A DNA stretch of 6,710 nt from assembly GCA_009908585.1 (NCBI GenBank), contig JAAAOZ010000085.1, forward strand, positions 1-6,710, in the 5' to 3' direction. Positions 1 through 6,024 of the stretch are shown here, piece after piece; position 1 is the first letter of the stretch, and every line of letters starts with the position of its first letter. Source of the DNA: Chloroflexota bacterium (GTDB lineage Bacteria > Chloroflexota > Anaerolineae > B4-G1 > SLSP01). The translations under genes and the position numbers were made by a program. The notes under the pieces were generated by a model that did not search any database, had not been told where the DNA came from, and worked only from the letters and a program-made list of their open reading frames with translations.

Positions 1-1
1 C

Positions 2-244
2 TTGGATCACGTCGTGGGCTTTCGGATGGAAGGACGCACCTTCGAGGAGACCAGCGGCGTCACCTACGATATGACGCGGCTATGGGTGCTCCTCAGCGAT
101 GAGGCGGAGGACGATGCGCGGCTGCTCACCGGGTGGGGCGCGTTTGGGCAGATCGAGATGCTGGGGGCGTCGCTTGCCAAAGCGGGCCGTCGTCCATTCG
201 AACCGTTGGAGATGTCGTCAGCGACCGTGCTTACCGAGGCGTGA
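2..244 (+). CDS. 3' end of an unrecognised protein (partial)
   Basis: An open frame runs in from the left edge and stops at TGA 242-244, giving the last 80 or so residues of a protein. The gene most likely begins outside the window. An in-frame ATG at 26 exists, but nothing ribosome-binding-like precedes it. The fragment is soluble-looking, with no membrane segment. It has an acidic stretch (DEAEDDARLL), then a glycine/alanine-rich stretch (GWGAFGQIEMLGASLAKAG), and ends in TEA. Codon use is GC-rich like the kinase downstream, which supports real coding. I do not recognise the family and assign no function. It is co-directional with the kinase gene, 69 bases upstream, so the two could share a transcript, but the gap also has room for a promoter. 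Confidence 0.6.
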   Translation: MDHVVGFRMEGRTFEETSGVTYDMTRLWVLLSDEAEDDARLLTGWGAFGQIEMLGASLAKAGRRPFEPLEMSSATVLTEA

Positions 245-246
245 CG

Positions 247-273
247 ATTTTACAACTTTGTTCGCTGTAAAGT
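247..273. promoter_or_regulatory. Dyad between the upstream gene and the kinase gene
   Basis: TTTACA (249-254) and TGTAAA (266-271) form a perfect 6-base inverted repeat with an 11-base spacer. One more outer pair (A247/T273) forms if one mismatch is allowed. It lies just after the stop codon of the upstream gene and about 45 bases before the kinase start. It could be an operator, or a weak hairpin after the first gene. TTTACA also resembles a -35 box, but the matching -10 position (about 273-278, TGCGAT) is poor. The stem is too weak and lacks a T-tract, so I do not call it a terminator. Function is inference. Confidence 0.25.
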
Positions 274-313
274 GCGATTTGTAGACACCCCAAGGACATA
301 GATCTCGATTCTT

Positions 314-3300
314 ATGGTCTTCCCCTTTGTGTATCAGATATTGCCGTCACTCTCGTGGGTGATTGCCCTTATTGAACTCAGCACAGCGCTCTATGTGTTG
401 CTTCTTAATCCGCGCCACCGCGCGAATCAACACGTGAGCGCGTTGCTGTTGGCCCTCTCGCTGAACAGCTTTGGCATCGGGCAATTCATCGGCGCGATGA
501 GCGCGGTCCAGGCGACGGCCCCCGCGTTGCTGTTGGCCGCCGTGTCTCCGGTGGTGGCGCCGATGCTGTTCCTCACCGCCGTGGTTCTGTTGAAGCTCCC
601 TTGGCTCGATGTCTCAGATCGATGGCGATGGATTAACTGGCTGATCTACGGCGCGCTCTTTGCGCCGACGCTCCTCACCCTGGTAGATTTACTCTTCGGC
701 ACGCGGTTATGGTACCTCGGCTTGGATCCGGTCACCTACACGGGCGACCTCTTGCCTATGGCGCAGTACACGTCGAAAGGAGCGGTGGGGATCTTCATCC
801 GCCGCGTTTATTTTGATCTTTGTCCCTTGCTGACTCTCCTCTCGTTGTTCTACGTCGTCATCCGAGAGCAGGAAAATAATTCACTGAACCGCAAATTGGC
901 GTGGTTATTGTTCGCTGCTCAATTGTTGGCCATCGGCATACTGTTTGGCGGGACGATATGGTTATCCCCTGGCCTGGCCTTGCTTTTAGCGGATGCGGTC
1001 TTCGCGGTAGCCTACGCCTACGTCAGCTTCTGGCAGATGGTCTCCGAGCGCCGGTTGCAGCAAGGGCGCTTGCAGGCGCGCTTGCCGCTGTTGGTCTTGG
1101 TGGTCACGTTGCCCATCCTGGCCGGGGTCTTGATCTTCGTGACGACGCAGGCCGGCGCGATGTTGGCCGCCGTCGCGCAGGAGTATGGGGCGCCAGAGTT
1201 GATGCAGGTTCGGCGCCAATTCGAGCGCGCCTCCTGGGTCGTGGGGGGCATCGGCGTCATCCTGATCCTGTTCCTCACGTGGTTGACCGTTCGCCAAGCG
1301 CTCCGGCCCATCGCCGACTTGACTGAGACCGTCACCGCCATCACCGCCGGCGATTTAGAGCGCGTGGCGCCGGTGGAGAGCGAGGACGAGATCGGGCTGC
1401 TGGCCGAGGCCTTCAACACGATGACGGCGCGCCTGCGGGAGACCATCGCGGCGCTGGAGGCGCGCGTCGCCGAGCGGACGCACGAGCTTGAGGCCGCGCT
1501 CTCCGAGACCGAGGTGCTCTACCGCACCAGCCGTGCGCTGATCACCTTTGATGATCCTACGGAGACCTTGCAGCACATCGTCGATATGATCGCCGACGTT
1601 CTGCCGGCTGCCTATGTCTCGTTGGTCACGTTCGATATGACGATGCAGCAGGTTTTGCACGCGGTGTACGGCGGTTTGACCCCAGCCCAGGATGAAATCC
1701 CCTTGCCGACCTTTGAGGATCTGCAACATGGCTTGGCCGGTTGGGCCATCCGCGAGCGGCAGGCGGTGCTTTCCCCTGGCGATGTGCCCGACCCACGTGA
1801 GAGTCCAGAGTTGCAGGCGCGCCGTACGGCCTTTGACGCCGGTGATATCATCGTGGCGCCGATGGCGTATCGCGATAGGACGGTCGGCACGCTCACGGCC
1901 GTTAATCGCAGCAGCGATCCGAGCTATACTCAGCAGGATGTGGCTCTCCTCAGCGCCATCGCCAAGCAAGTGGCCGCTGCGGTGGATAACGCCCGTCTCT
2001 TTGAGCAGACCCAGTCCGCCCTCAACGAGATGCGCGCGCTTTATCGAGTCGCGCGGGCGTTGATCACCTTGGGCGATCTGGAGGAGCTGCTCCATGCCGT
2101 GGTCGAAGTCATTGCCGAGGTGCTGCCGGCCGATGGTGTGCTGTTGGTTACCTTCGATTTGAAGACGGAGCAGGTGTTGAATTATGTAGGTACTGACTCC
2201 TCCTTGATCCCAGAGAAACCCGACGATTTTGGCAAGCTCTCGGAGGGGCTGAGCGGTTGGGTGCTGCGCGAGCGGAAACCGGCGCTGTCGCCCAAGGGGC
2301 CGCCCGATCCCCGCGAGAGCGAGGCCGTGCGCCAGGAGCGCATCCGCAATCGGTGCGGCGCCATCATCGTCGCGCCGCTGCAATACCGCGATAAGCTGGT
2401 CGGGACGATCACGGCCCTCAACTATGTCGATCAGCCTGATTTCACCGAACGCGACGTCGATTTGATGATGGCGATGGCTAATCAAGCCGCGATTGCCGTG
2501 GAGAATGCGTGGCTTTTCGAGCGCACACAGGCCGCCTTGGCGGAGACCCAGGCCCTCTATCGGGTCAGCCGATCGTTGGTGGCGTTTGAGGATGTACGCG
2601 AATTGTTGCGCACGGTGGTGAATGCCGTGGCGGCGGCGTTGTCCGCCAGTTGGGTCGCTATCATCACCTTCGATGTGGAGGAGCGACGTGTCGAGCAACT
2701 TGTCCAAGGCGGCCCGTATCTCCCGCCGCCGTTCTCACTTACCTTTGAGGAGTTATGGGACGGGCTGACGGGCTGGGTGATCCGCGAAGGTAAACCGGCG
2801 CTTTCGCCCAAGGGGCGGCCTGATCCCCGCGAGAGTGAGGTAGTGCGTCGGCATCGAGTGGAGCGGGGCGGAGGCAGTATGATTGTGGCGCCGCTTCGCT
2901 ATCATGGGAAGATGCTGGGGACGTTCACGGTGATGAACGAGCCGCATAAGCGCGATTTCAACTCGCACGACGTGAATCTGTTGACGACGATGGCCAATCA
3001 AGCCGCGGCTGCGCTGGATAACGCGCGGCTCTTCGCGCAGACCCAGGCGACGCTGGCCCGGACCGAGGCCTTGTATCAGGTGGCGCGTTCGCTGATCGCG
3101 TTGGAGAATCTGCCGAAGATGTTGCGCCTTGTGGCAGATCAGGTTGCCGAGGCATTGCCGGCGGATCGCGTGCTGTTGATCACCTTAGATTTTGATCAGC
3201 ATCGGGTGGGAGAGTTCGTCACCGGCGGGGCCGGTGAGAAGATTCCCCAAGTCCCCTATGAGGAGCTGATGGGGGGGGTGACCGGCTGGGTGGTGGAAGA

Positions 3301-4663
3301 GAAGCGCCCGGCGCTTTCCCCTTCCGGTCACGACGATCCTCGTGAGGGGGAGGCTGCGCGCCGTCGGCGAACAGAGACAAAGTCAGGTGCGATTCTGGTG
3401 GCGCCGTTGCTGTATCGGGGGGAGGTGTTGGGCACGATGACGGCCATCAATCCCCCTAGGGAGCGTGATTTCGGCGAGCGTGACGTCGATTTGATGATGG
3501 CGATGGCCAACCAGGCCGCCGTGGCCATCGAGAACGCGCGGTTAGTGCGTGGGCTGGAGGCCAAGGTCGCGGCCCGGACCGCCGAGATCCGCGCCGAGCA
3601 GGAGAAGAGCGAGATCATCTTGCGCAGTGTGGGCGACGCCATCGCAATGGTAGATCGCGGGATGCGGGTGCAATATGTCAACGAGGCATTTCTCTCGTTG
3701 ACCGGTTACACCGAGACAGAGGCGTTGGGACGAGTCCTTCGAGACTTGGTCGGTGAGACTGTCGATTCAGAACAACAATATCATGCGCTGCGACGCGTCC
3801 TTCATGAGGGCGCGGTCTGGCATGGGGATATGACGCTGCGCCGAAAGGATGGCCGCACCTATGAGGCGGCGGTGACCATTGCGCCGATCTATGATGCGCA
3901 GCAGACTTTGGTGGGCTTTGTCACCAGTCACCGTGATGTCACGCAGCATCGTGAGTTGGAGCGCGCGCGCAGCCAATTCATCACAAATGTCTCGCATCAA
4001 TTGCGCACGCCTGTGACGACGATTAAACTATACCTCGATTTGGCCCAGCGCTTGGAGTTAGGTCCCAAGCTCACTCAGTATCTGTGCAATGCGAATCAGG
4101 AAGTGGTGCAATTGGCGCATCTGACCGATGATATTTTGACTATTGCCTCGTTGGATAGTGGTAAGGCCGTCACCACGTGGGCGCCAGTTTCGCCTGATGA
4201 GCTGGTCAAGACGTTGATGACGCGCTATCAGGAGCAAGCCGATGCCGCTGGAGTGTCGCTGGAGCTGGCCCCGCTGCCTGAAGACCTTCCGCTCATCAGT
4301 GGCGATCGCGTGCGCTTGACCGAGATGCTGGCCGAGTTAGTCGAAAATGCGGTGACCTTCACGCCGGCCGGCGGCGCCGTCACCTTGCGAGTGGCTGTGC
4401 GCGAGCGGCAGGGGCGTTGCTGGGTGACGATATCTGTGGAAGACAACGGTCCCGGCCTGACGCAGCCTGAGCGCGAGAAGCTCTTCGAGCGCTTCTTCCG
4501 AGGGCGGTTGGCCCAGGCGGGCAACATCCCCGGCACGGGCCTGGGCCTCTGCATCGCTGAGGCGGTCGCGCACGCCCACGGCGGTGAGATCACTGTGAAA
4601 AGCGAGGTGGACGTCGGCTCGACCTTCACCGTGTGGCTACTGCCGTTCCTATCGGCGTCGTAG
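314..4663 (+). CDS. Multi-GAF membrane sensor histidine kinase (7TM/HAMP/4xGAF/PAS/HisKA/HATPase)
   Basis: A 1449-residue hybrid-free sensor kinase that should autophosphorylate a histidine and pass the phosphate to a response regulator not encoded here. Hydrophobic helices fill residues ~12-240 (about seven, resembling the 7TM input region of histidine kinases). Two more (~257-278 and 308-327) flank a ~30-residue outside loop. A HAMP linker follows (~328-381, with GDL and DEIGLLAEAFN), then a coiled coil. Four GAF domains begin near 402, 576, 748 and 920, each with a GW-x-x-RE/EE stretch and a DPRE motif (D493, D665, D837, D1008). A PAS domain spans ~1100-1212. The H-box is SHQLRTP with H1228, where the usual E after H is Q. 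The ATP-binding domain has N1345, the DNGPGL box (D1377), LFERFFRG and GTGLGL (1407-1412). The ATG at 314 has AAGGA at 292-296, a long 17-base spacing; no better start is visible. Ligands of the GAF domains are unknown. Confidence 0.95.
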   Translation: MVFPFVYQILPSLSWVIALIELSTALYVLLLNPRHRANQHVSALLLALSLNSFGIGQFIGAMSAVQATAPALLLAAVSPVVAPMLFLTAVVLLKLPWLDVSDRWRWINWLIYGALFAPTLLTLVDLLFGTRLWYLGLDPVTYTGDLLPMAQYTSKGAVGIFIRRVYFDLCPLLTLLSLFYVVIREQENNSLNRKLAWLLFAAQLLAIGILFGGTIWLSPGLALLLADAVFAVAYAYVSFWQMVSERRLQQGRLQARLPLLVLVVTLPILAGVLIFVTTQAGAMLAAVAQEYGAPELMQVRRQFERASWVVGGIGVILILFLTWLTVRQALRPIADLTETVTAITAGDLERVAPVESEDEIGLLAEAFNTMTARLRETIAALEARVAERTHELEAALSETEVLYRTSRALITFDDPTETLQHIVDMIADVLPAAYVSLVTFDMTMQQVLHAVYGGLTPAQDEIPLPTFEDLQHGLAGWAIRERQAVLSPGDVPDPRESPELQARRTAFDAGDIIVAPMAYRDRTVGTLTAVNRSSDPSYTQQDVALLSAIAKQVAAAVDNARLFEQTQSALNEMRALYRVARALITLGDLEELLHAVVEVIAEVLPADGVLLVTFDLKTEQVLNYVGTDSSLIPEKPDDFGKLSEGLSGWVLRERKPALSPKGPPDPRESEAVRQERIRNRCGAIIVAPLQYRDKLVGTITALNYVDQPDFTERDVDLMMAMANQAAIAVENAWLFERTQAALAETQALYRVSRSLVAFEDVRELLRTVVNAVAAALSASWVAIITFDVEERRVEQLVQGGPYLPPPFSLTFEELWDGLTGWVIREGKPALSPKGRPDPRESEVVRRHRVERGGGSMIVAPLRYHGKMLGTFTVMNEPHKRDFNSHDVNLLTTMANQAAAALDNARLFAQTQATLARTEALYQVARSLIALENLPKMLRLVADQVAEALPADRVLLITLDFDQHRVGEFVTGGAGEKIPQVPYEELMGGVTGWVVEEKRPALSPSGHDDPREGEAARRRRTETKSGAILVAPLLYRGEVLGTMTAINPPRERDFGERDVDLMMAMANQAAVAIENARLVRGLEAKVAARTAEIRAEQEKSEIILRSVGDAIAMVDRGMRVQYVNEAFLSLTGYTETEALGRVLRDLVGETVDSEQQYHALRRVLHEGAVWHGDMTLRRKDGRTYEAAVTIAPIYDAQQTLVGFVTSHRDVTQHRELERARSQFITNVSHQLRTPVTTIKLYLDLAQRLELGPKLTQYLCNANQEVVQLAHLTDDILTIASLDSGKAVTTWAPVSPDELVKTLMTRYQEQADAAGVSLELAPLPEDLPLISGDRVRLTEMLAELVENAVTFTPAGGAVTLRVAVRERQGRCWVTISVEDNGPGLTQPEREKLFERFFRGRLAQAGNIPGTGLGLCIAEAVAHAHGGEITVKSEVDVGSTFTVWLLPFLSAS
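1517..3556 (+). repeat. Four tandem GAF-encoding units inside the kinase gene
   Basis: Units start at the equivalent LYR/LYQ codons at 1517, 2039, 2555 and 3071, giving periods of 522, 516 and 516 bases (174, 172, 172 codons). Each unit shares a predicted linking helix (LY-x-V-x-R-x-L), a GW turn, an LSP-x-x-x-x-DPRE motif, an I(I/L)VAP-x-x-Y strand, a GT-x-T strand and a final NAR/NAW-L helix. DNA-level similarity remains high in places. Bases 2453-2478 and 3482-3507 are identical over 26 bases. The ~48 bases around the DPRES motif differ at only about four sites between units 2 and 3. This points to internal duplication, possibly with later gene conversion. Confidence 0.85.
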
Positions 4664-4697
4664 CAGAAGCGTGGGTCGGGGGGGGCTTCACGACCTA
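4664..4697. other. Convergent gap between the kinase and toxin genes
   Basis: Only 34 bases separate the kinase stop from the end of the minus-strand toxin gene. The gap holds an 8-base G run (4678-4685) and a small stem, GGTCG (4674-4678) with CGACC (4691-4695), with a 12-base loop. No T-tract follows on either strand, so an intrinsic terminator is not supported. Convergent transcripts probably read into each other unless Rho acts here. Confidence 0.4.
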
Positions 4698-5120
4698 TCA
4701 GTAAAGCTTGAGTTTAGGCGTTACTTCCCAGTCTTCGATCTCCAATTCAGCAATCCGTCGGAATTCCTTTGTGTTATGAGTGACCAGGATGCATCCCCGC
4801 GATACTGCAATGGACGCGATGATCAAGTCATTGGGGCCGATCAGTTGGCCCGCTTTTTTCAACCTTGCTCGGATGCGCCCGTATACTTCGGCAGCCTGGT
4901 CCTCAAAGGGCAGTGAAACAAAGCGGCCTAAAAACGCTTGTTGTTTTTCAAGGTTCGCCAAAGGATATCGACTGTTCTGCGCTCCATAAAAAAGCTCCGC
5001 CTTAACCATGGAGCAGACAACAATCTCGTGTGGACGAGTCGATTCAATGTGGCGGCGGATGGCCTCGGACGTGCCGTTCAAGTAGTGAATGCAGGTATTG
5101 GTATCAAGTAAATATGTCAT
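4698..5120 (-). CDS. vapC: VapC-type PIN-domain toxin (endoribonuclease)
   Basis: A 140-residue protein of normal VapC length. It carries the PIN-domain acidic residues in order: D6 in LLDTN, E42 in KAELFYG and D98 in PNDLIIAS. These are followed by the LVTHNTKEF segment (T114, N116) that completes the Mg-binding site in this family. VapC proteins cut tRNA or rRNA to stop growth when freed from their antitoxin. The ATG at 5120 overlaps the TGA of the upstream antitoxin gene in an ATGA (5117-5120), and no separate ribosome site is visible, so translation is probably coupled. All catalytic residues are present, so the toxin is expected to be active. The precise RNA target cannot be read from sequence. 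The short length and LLDTN start fit the VapC/FitB group well. Confidence 0.92.
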   Translation of the reverse strand: MTYLLDTNTCIHYLNGTSEAIRRHIESTRPHEIVVCSMVKAELFYGAQNSRYPLANLEKQQAFLGRFVSLPFEDQAAEVYGRIRARLKKAGQLIGPNDLIIASIAVSRGCILVTHNTKEFRRIAELEIEDWEVTPKLKLY

Positions 5121-5377
5121 TGGATGGGTTCGCGGACTTCATAAGTTCCTTGATCCCCGCGCTCTATGGGGTCGGAGGCCAATGATCCATACGTGGACTC
5201 AACAAAAGCATGCCATTCCTGTGCCGCGTCGTCAGGAGATTCTGAAGAGTGGGGAAGGATGTCCCGCTGTTTGGTAGGGGATGTTTGTTCAAAAGCTTGG
5301 ATGATGCGAAAGAGAATATCCAGGTAGTTTTCTTGGACTCTATCGATCTCTTGTTTTAGGCGTTCTCTTGTGACCAT
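5117..5377 (-). CDS. Antitoxin partner of the VapC-type toxin
   Basis: An 86-residue acidic protein directly upstream of the PIN toxin and overlapping it by 4 bases, the standard antitoxin-first arrangement. The N-terminal ~31 residues (VTRERLKQEIDRVQENYLD) are a predicted helix like the start of DUF2281/VapB-like antitoxins. The middle is polar and probably flexible. The C-terminal part (W-x-x-FVESTYGSL, then DPIER and QGTYEVREPI) matches a tail that I recall from antitoxins next to VapC in Cyanobacteria and Chloroflexota, and it would wrap the PIN active site. I see no clear AbrB, RHH or Phd DNA-binding fold, so how it represses its own promoter is uncertain. The ATG at 5377 is preceded by GAAGGAG (5394 to 5388 on the minus strand) at 10 bases. 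Confidence 0.85.
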   Translation of the reverse strand: MVTRERLKQEIDRVQENYLDILFRIIQAFEQTSPTKQRDILPHSSESPDDAAQEWHAFVESTYGSLASDPIERGDQGTYEVREPIQ

Positions 5378-5387
5378 GGTTTCATAA

Positions 5388-5394
5388 CTCCTTC
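5388..5394 (-). promoter_or_regulatory. Ribosome binding site of the antitoxin gene
   Basis: On the minus strand GAAGGAG lies 10 bases before the ATG at 5377. It is a strong Shine-Dalgarno match and supports this start. The toxin gene behind it has no such site, so this one probably drives translation of both. Confidence 0.7.
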
Positions 5395-5399
5395 ATCAC

Positions 5400-5471
5400 A
5401 CTTCATGTCGTTGTCTCCCGGTCTGATTTTAAGGCATGCAATATCGCTACTTTCATTTTACCACATGAAGT
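5400..5471. repeat. 9-base inverted repeat around the candidate TA promoter
   Basis: ACTTCATGT (5400-5408) and its exact reverse complement ACATGAAGT (5463-5471) lie 54 bases apart. The match reaches 11 bases with one mismatch (ACTTCATGT-C/G-G). The two arms flank the AT-rich stretch holding both TAAAAT boxes on the minus strand. Paired half-sites around the promoter are common for TA autoregulation, so these may be antitoxin or toxin-antitoxin operators. That role is inference. Confidence 0.4.
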
Positions 5472-5483
5472 CTCGCTTTAGAA
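5455..5483 (-). promoter_or_regulatory. Candidate promoter of the antitoxin-toxin pair
   Basis: On the minus strand TAAAAT (5460-5455) is preceded after 17 bases by TTCTAA (5483-5478), a weak -35 match. A second TAAAAT lies at 5431-5426, nearer the gene, with an even poorer -35. Both are within the AT-rich divergent region and between the inverted repeat arms. Only the -10-like boxes are convincing. Confidence 0.3.
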
Positions 5484-5513
5484 TTTGAAGCATCCTGTTC
5501 GAGATGTGTGTGC

Positions 5514-5532
5514 AGGTTAAGATCCTTTACCT
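5514..5532. repeat. Small imperfect palindrome upstream of the HEPN/MNT promoter
   Basis: AGGTTAA (5514-5520) and TTTACCT (5526-5532) pair at six of seven positions around the 5-base centre GATCC. It ends 9 bases before the TATAAT box, where a repressor site could block RNA polymerase. It could equally be chance in an AT-rich stretch. Confidence 0.25.
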
Positions 5533-5538
5533 ATCGTA

Positions 5539-5547
5539 TGGTATAAT
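5539..5547 (+). promoter_or_regulatory. Extended -10 promoter of the HEPN/MNT locus
   Basis: TGG followed by a perfect TATAAT (5542-5547) makes an extended -10 element (TGnTATAAT). The best -35 is TTAAGA (5517-5522) at a long 19-base spacing, four of six consensus matches. Extended -10 promoters tolerate a weak -35. Transcription would start near 5554-5556, about 20 bases before the ATG at 5577, which has AGGGAGG (5562-5568) ahead of it. Confidence 0.55.
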
Positions 5548-5563
5548 GCCCAATATCTGAAAG
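5540..5563 (+). repeat. Direct repeat, left copy (before the HEPN/MNT locus)
   Basis: ATAATGCCCAATAT (5543-5556), then two differing bases, then GAAAG, ending at 5563. The same pattern occurs at 6024-6044. The match is 14 identical bases in a row and 19 of 21 overall, and it extends left through GGTA if one base is skipped. This copy includes most of the -10 box of the HEPN/MNT promoter. Confidence 0.7.
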
Positions 5564-5576
5564 GGAGGTTTAGTTG

Positions 5577-5699
5577 ATGGATCAGAATTCCATATACGAA
5601 ATTGATCTATACATCCAGCACGCTCATCAGATGCTGGACGTTGCTATGCATAACCTCCACGATGGCTTCTATGGATCGGCTGACCTCCCAAGAGCGTGA
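5577..5699 (+). pseudogene. Truncated HEPN-domain (HepT-like) toxin gene, N-terminal remnant
   Basis: A strong ribosome site, AGGGAGG (5562-5568), precedes the ATG at 5577, which opens a 40-codon frame ending at TGA 5697-5699. Residues 5-35 look like the first helices of HEPN proteins: regular I-x-x-YI-x-x-A-x-x-ML-x-x-A spacing, then NLHDGFYGSA. In that family the next residues are normally like VNRAYYAxF, followed later by the catalytic R-x4-6-H motif. Here the frame instead runs into the start of the MNT gene (DLPRA, stop), so the RNase core is missing. An internal deletion joining HEPN codon ~35 to the MNT start explains this. It could alternatively be a short leader peptide, but the family resemblance and strong translation signals argue for a remnant. 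It overlaps the MNT gene by 38 bases in another frame. Confidence 0.65.
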
Positions 5700-6024
5700 G
5701 GCCCTGACGGATTTCACGTCCCGTCTCCGTGAGAGATTCCCAGAGCGTATTCTCCAAACTGTTCTTTTTGGCTCAAAGGCGCGAGGCGATAGTGATGCCT
5801 GGTCTGATATAGATCTCCTGATTCTTGTCCGGGAAGAAGATTGGGCGCTGCGCCGTGCGATTAACACTATGGCCGCGCGTGTTTCTTTGGAATATGACGT
5901 GCTTATTGGCCCCCGCGTCATCGGTCAGGAGCGATGGGAACGGATGAGGCGACAACATTTTAGCCTGTATCATAACATCGTAGAAGAAGGTGTCTTGTTT
6001 AATTCATCTAACTCACTCAGGTAA
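5662..6024 (+). CDS. MNT-type minimal nucleotidyltransferase (MntA-like antitoxin)
   Basis: A 120-residue protein with the full minimal nucleotidyltransferase signature, G37-S38 then D49-x-D51 (GSKARGDSDAWSDIDLL), and a third carboxylate, D79, in LEYDVLIG. In HEPN/MNT systems this antitoxin transfers AMP from ATP onto a tyrosine of the HEPN toxin and silences it. Here the partner toxin gene is cut short, so the enzyme looks orphaned. ATG 5662 is the outermost reasonable start; ATG 5671 (MDRLT) may be the ancestral one, because MASM would come from HEPN sequence. Neither has its own ribosome site, so translation probably depends on ribosomes reading the short HEPN frame. A TTG at 5602 extends the frame but reads HEPN DNA out of frame. 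It ends 2 bases before the next gene. Confidence 0.88.
   Translation: MASMDRLTSQEREALTDFTSRLRERFPERILQTVLFGSKARGDSDAWSDIDLLILVREEDWALRRAINTMAARVSLEYDVLIGPRVIGQERWERMRRQHFSLYHNIVEEGVLFNSSNSLR

Noticed and set aside
99..284. 61-codon plus-strand frame overlapping the first gene
   Set aside because: It overlaps a better frame, is arginine- and cysteine-rich as typical of shifted GC-rich coding DNA, and lacks a ribosome site.
1355..2707. A 450-codon open frame on the minus strand opposite the kinase GAF region
   Set aside because: It is a shadow of GC-rich coding DNA. Its translation is rich in H, R, G and Q without any recognisable domain, and the plus-strand frame codes clear GAF domains throughout.
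4666..4697. Possible intrinsic terminator in the convergent gap
   Set aside because: The stems are only five strong pairs (GGTCG/CGACC or GAAGC/GCTTC, mutually exclusive), loops are 12-14 bases, and no T-tract follows on either strand.
4671..4989. Two plus-strand open frames (81 and 69 codons) across the toxin gene
   Set aside because: They run antisense to a well-supported PIN-domain gene, lack ribosome sites and show no recognisable motif.
5391..5406. CTTCAT direct repeat ten bases apart, as an iteron or CRISPR-like element
   Set aside because: There are only two 6-base copies, one of them part of the ribosome site of the antitoxin gene; no array structure is present anywhere in the window.
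5602..5661. TTG-initiated extension of the MNT protein by 20 residues
   Set aside because: The extra residues are HEPN-coding DNA read out of frame and match nothing expected ahead of the nucleotidyltransferase fold; the ATGs at 5662 or 5671 fit the family better.
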